NCBI RefSeq assembly: GCF_001612805.1
Contig: NZ_BDBD01000016.1
Span: 124,001 to 188,000, forward strand
Reading direction: 5' to 3'
Source of the DNA: Nocardia coubleae NBRC 108252
GTDB taxonomy: Bacteria; Actinomycetota; Actinomycetes; Mycobacteriales; Mycobacteriaceae
DNA length: 64,000 nt
The notes below the pieces were generated by a model, which saw only the letters and a list, made by a program, of their open reading frames with translations, searched no databases and was not told the origin of the DNA. Both the position numbers and the translations under genes were made by a program. Shown one piece after another: positions 53,923 to 61,750 of the stretch. Position 1 is the stretch's first letter. Each line of letters begins with the position of its first letter.

Positions 53923-53933
53923 GGTGACACCAT

Positions 53934-53974
53934 CGAATCGGCCCGCCCAGCATCTCGCTGAGCGGGCCGATTCG
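53934..53974. terminator. hairpin terminator after fadD19
   Basis: CGAATCGGCCCGC pairs over 13 bp with GCGGGCCGATTCG around a 15-nt loop, 12 bp after the fadD19 stop. The 61-bp palindromic element follows 33 bp later. Confidence 0.82.
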
Positions 53975-54007
53975 CGTCTACCGGGCCTGCGCCACCGCTG
54001 GACATGT

Positions 54008-54068
54008 GATCACCACGCTCTGGTGGCGGCGGCCTCTCGGGCTTTGCCGTCACCAGAGCGTGGTGGCT
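54008..54068. repeat. 61-bp palindromic intergenic element, copy 3
   Basis: Arms and length as in the copies at 1247 and 6827 (GATCACCACG start); the right arm has two changes and its last base is the first base of the stop-codon complement of the next, convergent gene. The central 15 nt differ again. Confidence 0.75.
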
Positions 54069-55246
54069 CAGCGGGCGCGGAGTTCGGCGAGTTGGTAGGC
54101 GAGTCGGGTGCGGACGGCGGGGATTCGGGTGAGGACGCGCATGGCGGCGTTGCGGAGGGTGCGGGCGGGGGTGGAGCCGAGGGTGGCCATTTTCGTCATG
54201 CGATCGGTGAAGGCGACGACTTCGGTCGCGATGGGCCTGCGGGTCGTTTCGTAGGCGTCGAGCAGGGAATCCGGCTCGCCCGCCGCGACTTTCGCGAGCA
54301 GGGTGCCGAGCAGGGCGGCGTCCTGGATGCCGGTGTTCATGCCCTGTCCGCCCGCGGGGCTGTGGACGTGGGCGGCGTCGCCCGCGAGCAGGACACGGCC
54401 GGCGCGGTACCGGTCGGCGACGCGGTGGTGCACGCGGAAGCGTGAGCTCCACAGGACCTCGTCGACGCGGACCTCGCCCGCCGGGCCGCGGGCGTCGAGG
54501 ACGGCCTGGATGTCCTCGCGCGTGGGGTGTTCGGGTGCCTCGTCCACAGTGGCGACCACGCGGTAGCGCTCGCCGCCCGCGTCGGGGAGCGGGGCGACGA
54601 CGGTGACGCCTTCGGGTGAAAGGTGTAGGGATACCTCGCTACGCGGGGACGGCCAGGTCATCCGGACGTCGGCGAGGACGAACGACGCGGGGTAGGTGTC
54701 GCCGGTGAAGCCGATGCCCGCCTGCTCGCGGACCACACTGTGCATACCGTCGGTGCCGACCACGTAGTCGGCCGCGATGCTGCCCGGTGTGCCGTCGGCG
54801 TTCACGTATTCGACGGTGGCGGAGTCTTTTTCGTTACGGACCGCGGTCACCGTGATCGGGCGGTGCACCCGACCGCCCGCCTTGTGGAGGCGAGCGAGCA
54901 GGACGCGCTCGGTGACATCCTGGGGGACCATCAAGGTGTAGGGGAACGCGGTCGGCAGGCCGCCGAATTCGATGGTGGCCAGGGTCTTCGGGCCGTCGTG
55001 CACCTTGAAGGTCGGCACCTCGATGCCGAGTCCGGCGAGTTCGTCGGCGATACCGAGCTCGTCGAGCACCTCGAGTGTCCTGGCGTGCACCACGGCGGCG
55101 CGAGAAGTGTTGGCGCCCTCGGCGAGACGGTCGATGAGCACGTGATCGATGCCCGCTTCGGCGAGCACGATCGCGGTGGTGAGGCCGGCGGGGCCCGCGC
55201 CGACGATGACGACGGAAGTGGTTGCGGGGAGGGTGGTGGCGGCCAT
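54068..55246 (-). CDS. FAD-dependent monooxygenase (PHBH family)
   Basis: A 392-residue aromatic hydroxylase-like flavoprotein: VVIVGAGPAGLTTAIVLAEA (FAD motif, residues 12-31), ADYVVGTDGMHSVVREQAGI (DG motif, about 160-180) and AGRVLLAGDAAHVHSPAGGQ (GD motif, about 285-304). Substrate unknown; family members hydroxylate phenols or polyketides such as antibiotics (rifampicin, tetracycline inactivation included). Divergent from a TetR gene and flanked by two inverted copies of a 16-bp site, so it is probably ligand-inducible. No steroid operator nearby. Confidence 0.83.
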   Translation of the reverse strand: MAATTLPATTSVVIVGAGPAGLTTAIVLAEAGIDHVLIDRLAEGANTSRAAVVHARTLEVLDELGIADELAGLGIEVPTFKVHDGPKTLATIEFGGLPTAFPYTLMVPQDVTERVLLARLHKAGGRVHRPITVTAVRNEKDSATVEYVNADGTPGSIAADYVVGTDGMHSVVREQAGIGFTGDTYPASFVLADVRMTWPSPRSEVSLHLSPEGVTVVAPLPDAGGERYRVVATVDEAPEHPTREDIQAVLDARGPAGEVRVDEVLWSSRFRVHHRVADRYRAGRVLLAGDAAHVHSPAGGQGMNTGIQDAALLGTLLAKVAAGEPDSLLDAYETTRRPIATEVVAFTDRMTKMATLGSTPARTLRNAAMRVLTRIPAVRTRLAYQLAELRAR

Positions 55247-55271
55247 TTCGACTCCTGGTCAACGAGTGTTT

Positions 55272-55345
55272 GCCAACGCTTGTAGGCATAACGGTAGAGC
55301 TGGGGGCGCTAGAAAGTCAACAGTTGTTGGCCTACAATCGTTGGC
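55272..55345. promoter_or_regulatory. paired 16-bp operator sites between monooxygenase and TetR genes
   Basis: GCCAACGCTTGTAGGC (55272-55287) and GCCTACAATCGTTGGC (55330-55345) are inverted copies of one site, differing at one base. The second ends directly at the ATG of the TetR gene; the first lies 25 bp upstream of the monooxygenase. One regulator dimer per promoter is the natural reading. Confidence 0.75.
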
Positions 55346-55918
55346 ATGCCATCCGCACCGCAAGAGCAGCCGGTCCGACGCTCCGATGCCACCCGCGCGG
55401 CCATCCTCGCCGCTGCCCGCGCCCGCTTCGCCGCCGACGGCTACGCCAAGGCCACCATCCGCGCCATCGCCGCCGACGCCGACATCGATCCATCGATGGT
55501 GATGCGCTACTTCGGCTCCAAGGACGGACTGTTCGCCGCAGCGGCCCAGATCGACCTCGACCTCCCCGACCTCGGCGCCGCCGAACCGAACGCATTGGGG
55601 GAGTTACTGATCCGCCGCTTCCTCACCATCTGGGAGGACAACGACAACACCGTCCTGCTGATCCTGCTGCGCACCTCGATCACCGACGACGCGGTAGCCG
55701 AGCGAGTCCGCGAAATCTTCGCCGCCCAGGTCCTCCCCGCGGTCCTGCGCTTCGGCGATCCGGCCGACGCCCCGCGCCGGGCCGGATTGATTGTCACCCA
55801 ACTCCTCGGCCTGGCCCTGTGCCGCTACATCCTGCGCCTACCGCCGGTGGTGGCTCTCGCTCCAACTCAGATCGTCACCGACATCGCGCCGACCTTGCAG
55901 CGCTACTTGACCTTATGA
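55346..55918 (+). CDS. TetR-family regulator of the adjacent monooxygenase
   Basis: A 190-residue TetR protein: RRSDATRAAILAAARARFAA and GYAKATIRAIAADADIDPSM followed by VMRYFGSKDGLF (helix-turn-helix, about residues 12-58), then a helical ligand-binding domain of the TetR_C_17-like type (PNALGELLIRRFLTIWEDND). ATG abuts the operator half at 55345, implying autorepression. Ligand unknown; probably the substrate of the neighbouring monooxygenase. Confidence 0.87.
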   Translation: MPSAPQEQPVRRSDATRAAILAAARARFAADGYAKATIRAIAADADIDPSMVMRYFGSKDGLFAAAAQIDLDLPDLGAAEPNALGELLIRRFLTIWEDNDNTVLLILLRTSITDDAVAERVREIFAAQVLPAVLRFGDPADAPRRAGLIVTQLLGLALCRYILRLPPVVALAPTQIVTDIAPTLQRYLTL

Positions 55919-55999
55919 GTCGGTGAACGACAGCCCTGGTCGGCATCGGTATGCGCAACCCGTCGGATGAAGCGTCGCGAGCTCACGAGTATGCGAAAA

Positions 56000-56034
56000 C
56001 CGCTGCGACCGCGTCGAAGTCGTGGTCGCAGCGG
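56000..56034. terminator. hairpin between TetR gene and fadE27
   Basis: CCGCTGCGACC pairs with GGTCGCAGCGG (11 bp) around a 13-nt loop in the 169-bp gap between two convergent genes; it can serve both. Confidence 0.75.
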
Positions 56035-56087
56035 GCGGCCGGCAGGTCGAACCGCCGGCTCGAAACGCGGCGCGCGGCGGTTGTCGC

Positions 56088-57305
56088 TTATCCCGCCAGC
56101 TGGGCGCCGAGGGCGAGGAGGTGGGGGGTCGCGCCGCCGAGGGCGAATTCGTGGTGCTTGGCGGCGGTGAAGTAGTTGTGGGTGATGTGGTCGCGGTCGA
56201 TGCCGAGGCCGCCGTGGACGTGGACGACGGTGTGGGCGACCTTGTGGCCCGCTTCGGCTGCCCAGAACTTGGCGATGTGGACCGATTCGGTGGCGGGCAG
56301 GCCCTCGGACAGGCGCCAGGCCGCCTGGGTGACGGTGAGGCGGAGGCCGCCGATGTCGATGTAGGCGTCGGCCAGGCGCTGGGCCACCGACTGGAAGGAG
56401 CCGATGGCCTTGCCGAACTGTTCGCGGGTGCGGGTGTGCTCGGCGGTGATGTCGAGTGCGCGTTCCAGGGTGCCGAGCTGCAGGGCGGAGAGGCCGAGCC
56501 AGGCGCGCTCGCGCAGCCAGGTGAGGATGTCGGCGCCGGATTCCACGGTGCAGAGCAGTTCGGCCGGGGTATTCGCGAACTCGACGAGGAATTCGGGGGA
56601 CAGGTCGACGACCTGCTGCGGCGTCACCACGGCATTCGCCGGGTCGACCAGGAATACCGCCACGGTGCCTGCAGCCGAGTCATTGCCGGAGATCAACGCC
56701 GGGACCAGGATTCGCTCTGCCCGGTCCGCGTACGGGACGGTCGTCGCGACGCCGGTCAATGTCCACGCGGCACCCGTGCCGCGCGAAGGCGAATCGTCAC
56801 CGGCTGAATCGGTGGCCGAGATACCGGCGGCGGTCGGGTTGCTGCTCGCCGGATCGGCCGCGGAGGCGGGGCTGTCGGCAGAGGCAGGAGTCGCGGTGAT
56901 CCCGGGTGCACCGATCGGATCGTGCAGCGACGCCGACAGGGCCGCCGTCAGCACCACCTCACCCGCCCCTGCGCGCTGTGCCAGCGCATGCTGGTCCGCC
57001 GCGCCGAACCGCGCGAGCGCACCCGCACCGAGCACGATCGACCACAGGTACGGCACCGCGGCAACGGAACGGCCGAGTTCACGCAGGACAGCGGACTGCT
57101 CGAGCTCGCCGAAATCGCTGCCGCCCAGCGCGTCCGGCAGTGCGGCAGCGAGCACGCCGGTTTCGGCGAGCGCCTTCCACAGCTGCTCGTCGAAGCGGCC
57201 CGGTGTGTCGAGCTCACGCAGCCGATCGGCGGTGACGAGTTTGGCGCAGACCTCGCCGGTGAGGCGGGCGAGGTCGGTCTGGGCTTCGGTAGGGGTGAAA
57301 TCCAT
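56088..57305 (-). CDS. fadE27: acyl-CoA dehydrogenase subunit (FadE27 / ChsE5)
   Basis: A 405-residue acyl-CoA dehydrogenase subunit similar to Rv3505: MDFTPTEAQTDLARLTGEV, ALPDALGGSDFGELEQSAVL, REQFGKAIGSFQSVAQRLAD and HVHGGLGIDRDHITHNYF. FadE26-FadE27 (ChsE4-ChsE5) form an alpha2beta2 enzyme that dehydrogenates sterol side-chain acyl-CoAs. It is about 30 residues longer than Rv3505 because of an Ala/Ser/Pro/Asp-rich insertion at about residues 137-177. Starts 23 bp after fadE26. ATG start. Confidence 0.88.
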   Translation of the reverse strand: MDFTPTEAQTDLARLTGEVCAKLVTADRLRELDTPGRFDEQLWKALAETGVLAAALPDALGGSDFGELEQSAVLRELGRSVAAVPYLWSIVLGAGALARFGAADQHALAQRAGAGEVVLTAALSASLHDPIGAPGITATPASADSPASAADPASSNPTAAGISATDSAGDDSPSRGTGAAWTLTGVATTVPYADRAERILVPALISGNDSAAGTVAVFLVDPANAVVTPQQVVDLSPEFLVEFANTPAELLCTVESGADILTWLRERAWLGLSALQLGTLERALDITAEHTRTREQFGKAIGSFQSVAQRLADAYIDIGGLRLTVTQAAWRLSEGLPATESVHIAKFWAAEAGHKVAHTVVHVHGGLGIDRDHITHNYFTAAKHHEFALGGATPHLLALGAQLAG

Positions 57306-57328
57306 AGCGGTTTACCGGCTTTCGTGGA

Positions 57329-58522
57329 TCAGCGGGCGGCGGCGGGCTGGCGCAGGGCGGTCATGGCGATGATGTCGCGCTGCACCTCGTTGGTGCCGCC
57401 GCCGAAGGTGAGGATCAGGGCGGCGCGGTGCATCCGCTCCAGCCTGCCGAGCAGCACCGCACCGGGGGAGTCCTGGCGCAGGTAGGCGTCGGCGCCGACC
57501 ACTTCCATCAGCAGCCGGTAGGCCTCGGTGGCCAGCTCGGTGCCGTACACCTTGCACGCCGAGGCATCCCACGGACGCGGCGCGGCCTCGCCGCCCTGGT
57601 CGGCGCGGCTGGCGATCTCCCAGTTCAGCAGCTTCAGATATTCGACCTTGGCATGTACGCGGGCCAGATTCAGCCGCGCCCATTCCTGGTCGATCACGCG
57701 AGAACCGTCGGGCAGCAGCGTGTCGCGGGCCCACGCCGTCGTCTGCGCCACGGCCAGCGACAGTGGCCCGGCCGAGGTGAGCGCCACCCGCTCGTGGTTG
57801 AGCTGGTTGGTGATCAGCGACCAGCCGCCGTTCTCCGGGCCGACCATCGACGACGCGGGAACGCGAACATCCTGGTAGTAGGTGGCGCTGGTGTCGGGCC
57901 CGGCCATGGTGTGCACCGGCGTCCAGGAGAAGCCCTCGGCGGAGGTCGGCACGATGAACATGCTGATCCCCTTGTGCTTCTTGGCAGCGGGGTCGGTGCG
58001 CACGGCCAGCCAGATGTAGTCGGCGTAGGCGATGAGGCTGGTCCACATCTTCTGACCGTTGATGACGAAGTCGTCACCGTCGCGCACCGCGGCGGTGCGC
58101 AGCGAGGCCAGGTCGGTACCCGCGCCCGGCTCGGAATAGCCGATCGCGAAGTGCAGCTCACCGGCGGCGATGCGGGGCAGGAAGAACTTCTTCTGCTCCT
58201 CGGTGCCGTACTGCATGATGGTCGGCGCCACCGAGTTGAGCGTCAGGAACGGGACGGGCGCACCCGCGATGGCGGCCTCTTCGACGAAGATCAGCTGATC
58301 CATGGTGGTCCGGTCCTGGCCGCCGTACTCCTTGGGCCAGCTCAGGGTGAGCCAGCCGTCGCGGCCCATCTGACGCACCACCTCGCGGTATACGTCGCCC
58401 TCGCCGTACTCGCCGGTCTGCAGGCTCAGCGCCTTCTTGCGCTCCGGTGTCATGAGCCCGGCGAAATACGCGCGCAGCTCGGCGCGCAATTCTTCCTGCT
58501 GCGGCGTGTACGCGACGCGCAT
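57329..58522 (-). CDS. fadE26: acyl-CoA dehydrogenase subunit (FadE26 / ChsE4)
   Basis: A 397-residue acyl-CoA dehydrogenase very close to Rv3504: YTPQQEELRAELRAYFAGLM, WPKEYGGQDRTTMDQLIF, FAIGYSEPGAGTDLASLRTA (about residues 130-149), VNGQKMW-type NGQKMWTSLIAYADY and FGGGTNEVQRDIIAMTAL. Pairs with FadE27 in the first dehydrogenation of the side-chain thioester. ATG 58522 (MRVAYTPQQ) matches the homologue; an ATG at 58567 would add 15 residues. Preceded by a perfect KstR palindrome at 58579. Confidence 0.93.
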   Translation of the reverse strand: MRVAYTPQQEELRAELRAYFAGLMTPERKKALSLQTGEYGEGDVYREVVRQMGRDGWLTLSWPKEYGGQDRTTMDQLIFVEEAAIAGAPVPFLTLNSVAPTIMQYGTEEQKKFFLPRIAAGELHFAIGYSEPGAGTDLASLRTAAVRDGDDFVINGQKMWTSLIAYADYIWLAVRTDPAAKKHKGISMFIVPTSAEGFSWTPVHTMAGPDTSATYYQDVRVPASSMVGPENGGWSLITNQLNHERVALTSAGPLSLAVAQTTAWARDTLLPDGSRVIDQEWARLNLARVHAKVEYLKLLNWEIASRADQGGEAAPRPWDASACKVYGTELATEAYRLLMEVVGADAYLRQDSPGAVLLGRLERMHRAALILTFGGGTNEVQRDIIAMTALRQPAAAR

Positions 58523-58578
58523 GCTTCCCACCTCGGTGTCGAACTCCAGCTTCGGTGAGCCGATCATTGCACAGCGAC

Positions 58579-58592
58579 TGGAACATGTTCCA
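58579..58592. promoter_or_regulatory. KstR-type operator (fadE26/fdx divergent)
   Basis: TGGAACATGTTCCA is a perfect palindrome with the TnnAACnnGTTnnA core, located between fadE26 and the divergent ferredoxin gene. Confidence 0.78.
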
Positions 58593-58679
58593 GTATTGAC
58601 AGTGAATCGGTGCCGGTTCCGCCGCGCGAGGTATGCCATCCGGGTTACTCTCGCCGAGACCGTCTGGAAGGAAGATCCC

Positions 58680-58868
58680 ATGAAGATCATCGTCGATTTC
58701 GACCGCTGCGAAGCGAACGGCGTCTGTGTCGGAATCGCCCCTGACATGTTCGAACTCGATGACGACGATCAGCTGACCGTCGCCGAGGGCGATATCGCCG
58801 CCGACCGTGTCGCCGATGCGGAGGAGGCGGTGGCGCAGTGCCCGAAGGCCGCGCTGAGATTGGCGTGA
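58680..58868 (+). CDS. fdxD: single-cluster ferredoxin (FdxD-like)
   Basis: A 62-residue acidic ferredoxin: FDRCEANGVCVGIAPDMFEL and a C-terminal AQCPKAALRL. Three cluster cysteines are visible (Cys10, Cys16, Cys54), the pattern of [3Fe-4S] ferredoxins that serve actinobacterial P450s. It corresponds to Rv3503c and may pass electrons to a P450 such as Cyp125. ATG 58680 after TGGAAGGAAG; the longer open frame crosses the operator region and is rejected. Followed by hsd4A with its own operator. Confidence 0.88.
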   Translation: MKIIVDFDRCEANGVCVGIAPDMFELDDDDQLTVAEGDIAADRVADAEEAVAQCPKAALRLA

Positions 58869-58886
58869 TCGCCTCTTGTCGGATGG

Positions 58887-58900
58887 TGAAACACGTTCTA
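58887..58900. promoter_or_regulatory. KstR-type operator upstream of hsd4A
   Basis: TGAAACACGTTCTA fits TnnAACnnGTTnnA. Its last two bases start a TAAAGT -10-like box 7 nt before the hsd4A ATG. Confidence 0.78.
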
Positions 58901-58911
58901 AAGTCGGCCCG

Positions 58912-59814
58912 ATGAGTGTGATGCAGACTTCACTGGAGGGCCGGGTCGCCATCGTGACCGGTGCGGGCGCGGGTCTCGGCCGGGCCGAGGCGCTCGCGCT
59001 GGCCTCGGCGGGCGCGGCGGTGGTCGTCAACGACCTCACCGAGGACGCGGCCGCCGAAACGATCGCCGCAATACGCGAACTCGGCGGAAAAGCGGAATTC
59101 GTCGGTGGAAGTATCGCCGAACGTGCCACCGCCGACGCGCTCGTCGCCACCGCGCGGGAATCGCTCGGGGGCCTCGATATCGTTGTCAACAATGCGGGTA
59201 TTACGCGCGATCGCATGCTCTTCAACATGTCCGACGAAGACTGGGACGCGGTACTCGCCGTTCATCTGCGCGGCCATTTTCTTTTGTCGCGCAATGCTTG
59301 CTCGTATTGGCGAACGGCCTCCAAAGCGGCGGGCGAACCGGTGTACGGACGGTTGATCAATACCTCCTCCGAGGCCGGTCTGCTGGGTCCGGAAGGCCAG
59401 GCGAACTACGGTGCGGCCAAGGCGGGCATCACGGCGCTCACCCTTTCGGCGGCGCGCGGATTGTCGCGCTACGGCGTGCGGGCCAACGCGATCTGTCCGC
59501 GTGCGCGCACAGCCATGACCGAGGCTGTTTTCTCCGAGGCGCCCGAGGGTCAGGTCGACCCGCTCGCTCCCGAACATGTCGCGAAACTGGTCGCCTACCT
59601 GGCCTCACCCCCGGCCGACGAGGTGAACGGGCAGGTCTTCGTGGTCTACGGCCCGATGGTCGCGCTGATGGCGCCGCCGACGGTCGAGCAGCGCTTCGAC
59701 GCCGCGGGCGAACAGTGGGCCGAGGACGATCTCGCCTCGACCCTGCAGCAGTACTTCGCCGGCCGCCCGGCCGATCACACTTTCTCGGCGCGAGCGCTTC
59801 GCGATCTCGGCTGA
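58912..59814 (+). CDS. hsd4A: 17-beta-hydroxysteroid / beta-hydroxyacyl-CoA dehydrogenase (Hsd4A)
   Basis: A 300-residue SDR of the 17-beta-HSD4 type: VTGAGAGLGRAEALALASAG, NDLTEDAAAE, NNAGITRDRMLFNMSDEDWD, catalytic Ser in INTSSEAGLLG and NYGAAKAGITAL (Tyr/Lys). Matches Rv3502c; Hsd4A oxidises the 22-hydroxyacyl-CoA in sterol side-chain beta-oxidation. ATG 58912 lies 7 nt after TAAAGT with no Shine-Dalgarno (leaderless), and an ATG at 58921 is the alternative. Located directly before the mce4 operon, as in H37Rv. Confidence 0.9.
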   Translation: MSVMQTSLEGRVAIVTGAGAGLGRAEALALASAGAAVVVNDLTEDAAAETIAAIRELGGKAEFVGGSIAERATADALVATARESLGGLDIVVNNAGITRDRMLFNMSDEDWDAVLAVHLRGHFLLSRNACSYWRTASKAAGEPVYGRLINTSSEAGLLGPEGQANYGAAKAGITALTLSAARGLSRYGVRANAICPRARTAMTEAVFSEAPEGQVDPLAPEHVAKLVAYLASPPADEVNGQVFVVYGPMVALMAPPTVEQRFDAAGEQWAEDDLASTLQQYFAGRPADHTFSARALRDLG

Positions 59815-60125
59815 GGGTTGCCGGATGTTGGCCGGGCGGAAAGTGGCCGACCCGGCTCGCCGCAGATCTGTTGTACGCCGGTCCAGGTATTGGTAGACAT
59901 GGACGTCGGCGTGTGTGGTGTCTCACAGGAGGTCTGAGTGAAGCGGTCAGGAGTCGTTTCAGTTCGGATGGCATTTTCCGGGAAAAACTCCTGGTACAAG
60001 TCTCCGGAAATCGCAGACATTCGTGAGAACGTGTTCTAGTCTTTGGGCAGTCTTCAGATCGGGGTGGCGGTGAGGTACGGAAACGCGGACGCCATGGTTC
60101 GCCCGTCTAACGAGGAGGATTGCCG
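59815..60125. promoter_or_regulatory. 311-bp mce4 promoter region with KstR-type operator
   Basis: GAGAACGTGTTCTA at 60025-60038 carries the palindromic AACnnGTTnnA core (first base G). It overlaps a TAGTCT -10-like box, about 85 bp before the yrbE4A start, so the mce4 mRNA has a leader with an AGGAGG site at 60113-60118. No gene is evident in the remaining part; short frames lack codon bias. Confidence 0.7.
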
Positions 60126-60890
60126 GTGAACGACCTCCTTGCTGTCCCGTTGCGGGCAGTCGGCGGATTCTTCGAACTCGGCGCGGAAGTGGCACGAGCC
60201 GCCTTCCGCAGGCCGTTCCAATGGCGTGAGTTCGTCGACCAGTCCTGGTTCGTCGCCCGCGTCTCCATCCTGCCGACGCTGCTGGTGGCCATCCCGTTCA
60301 CCGTGCTCGTCGTCTTCACCCTCAACATCCTGTTGCGCGAGATCGGTGCCGCCGACCTCAGCGGGGCGGCCGCCGCGTTCGGCGCCGTCACGCAGGTCGG
60401 CCCGATCGTCACGGTGCTGATCGTGGCCGGAGCGGGCGCGACAGCGATCTGCGCCGACCTCGGCGCCCGCACCATTCGCGAGGAGATCGACGCGATGAAG
60501 GTGCTCGGCATCGACCCGGTGAGCCGGCTGGTTGTGCCACGCGTGCTCGCCTCGATGTTCGTGGCGCTGATGCTCAACAGCCTGGTGTGCACGGTCGGTA
60601 TCGTCGGTGGCTTCGCGTTCTCGGTGTTTCTGCAAGGCGTGAATCCCGGTGCTTTCGTCAACGGCATTCCGCTGCTCACCAATCTGCCCGAGCTGATCAT
60701 CTCCGAAATCAAGGCGGGCCTGTTCGGGCTCATCGCCGGAATGGTCGCCTGTTATCTCGGGCTGCAGGTGAAAGGCGGGCCCAAGAGTGTGGGCGACGCC
60801 GTGAACCAGACCGTCGTGTTCGCCTTCATGGCGCTGTTCGTGGTGAATGTCGTCGTCACCGCGATCGGCCTGAAATTCACGGTGCGGTGA
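60126..60890 (+). CDS. yrbE4A: Mce4 permease subunit YrbE4A
   Basis: A 254-residue MlaE-family permease with five to six membrane segments (e.g. SILPTLLVAIPFTVLVVFTL, IVTVLIVAGAGATAICADLG) and the conserved cytoplasmic REEIDAMKVLGIDPVSRLVVPR loop that contacts the MceG ATPase. With YrbE4B it forms the channel of the Mce4 sterol importer. GTG 60126 lies 7 nt after AGGAGG and yields the same length as Rv3501c. First gene of yrbE4A-yrbE4B-mce4A-mce4B-mce4C. Confidence 0.95.
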   Translation: MNDLLAVPLRAVGGFFELGAEVARAAFRRPFQWREFVDQSWFVARVSILPTLLVAIPFTVLVVFTLNILLREIGAADLSGAAAAFGAVTQVGPIVTVLIVAGAGATAICADLGARTIREEIDAMKVLGIDPVSRLVVPRVLASMFVALMLNSLVCTVGIVGGFAFSVFLQGVNPGAFVNGIPLLTNLPELIISEIKAGLFGLIAGMVACYLGLQVKGGPKSVGDAVNQTVVFAFMALFVVNVVVTAIGLKFTVR

Positions 60891-60894
60891 ACAC

Positions 60895-61746
60895 ATGGCC
60901 TTCGTAGTTCGTTCCAAATTTCCCCGCGCGGTCCGTCGTTACGAGCGGGCGTCCAAAGCGATGGACTCCCTCGGTGACAAGGCGATCTTCTTCGTCAAGG
61001 CACTCGGCTCGGTACCGCGCGCCCTGGTGCACTACCGCACCGAGACCATCCGGCTCATCGCCGAGATCAGCATGGGCAGTGGCGCTCTCGCCGTGATCGG
61101 CGGAACCGTGGTCATCGTCGGCTTCCTGACGCTGATGGCGGGCGGCACCATCGCGGTGCAGGGTTACAGCTCGCTCGGCAATATCGGCGTCGAGGCGCTC
61201 ACCGGCTTCTTCGCCGCCTTCATCAATGTGCGCATCGCGGCGCCGGTGATCTCCGGTATCGGCCTGGCCGCGACCATCGGTGCCGGCGCGACCGCCCAGC
61301 TCGGTGCCATGCGCGTGGCCGAGGAGATCGACGCGCTGGAATCGATGGCGATCCGGCCGGTGCCGTTCCTGGTCGGCACCCGGGTGCTGGCGGGCATGAT
61401 CGCGATCGTGCCGCTCTACGCCCTGGCGGTGATCGCCTCGTTCATCGCCAGCCGCTTCGCCACCGTGGTGATCTACGGGCAGTCGGCGGGCGTCTACGAC
61501 CACTACTTCTCGACCTTCCTCATCCCCAGCGACATCCTGTGGTCGTTCGCGCAGGCGATGGTGATGGCGCTGGCCGTGATGCTGATCCACACCTACTACG
61601 GCTTCCACGCCGCGGGCGGTCCGGTCGGCGTCGGTGTGGCGGTCGGCAACGCGGTGCGGGCCTCGCTGGTCGCGGTCGTCACGGTGACGCTGCTGATCTC
61701 GCTGGCCATCTACGGCACCTCCGGCAACTTCCACCTCTCGGGATAG
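60895..61746 (+). CDS. yrbE4B: Mce4 permease subunit YrbE4B
   Basis: A 283-residue MlaE-family permease: AIFFVKALGSVPRALVHYRT leading segment, then membrane segments (LAVIGGTVVIVGFLTLMAGG; MIAIVPLYALAVIASFIASR) around the conserved loop VAEEIDALESMAIRPVPFLV with the E-E-I-D-A-L-E coupling-helix motif. Partner of YrbE4A in the Mce4 complex. ATG starts 4 bp after yrbE4A. Confidence 0.95.
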   Translation: MAFVVRSKFPRAVRRYERASKAMDSLGDKAIFFVKALGSVPRALVHYRTETIRLIAEISMGSGALAVIGGTVVIVGFLTLMAGGTIAVQGYSSLGNIGVEALTGFFAAFINVRIAAPVISGIGLAATIGAGATAQLGAMRVAEEIDALESMAIRPVPFLVGTRVLAGMIAIVPLYALAVIASFIASRFATVVIYGQSAGVYDHYFSTFLIPSDILWSFAQAMVMALAVMLIHTYYGFHAAGGPVGVGVAVGNAVRASLVAVVTVTLLISLAIYGTSGNFHLSG

Positions 61747-61750
61747 CGGT

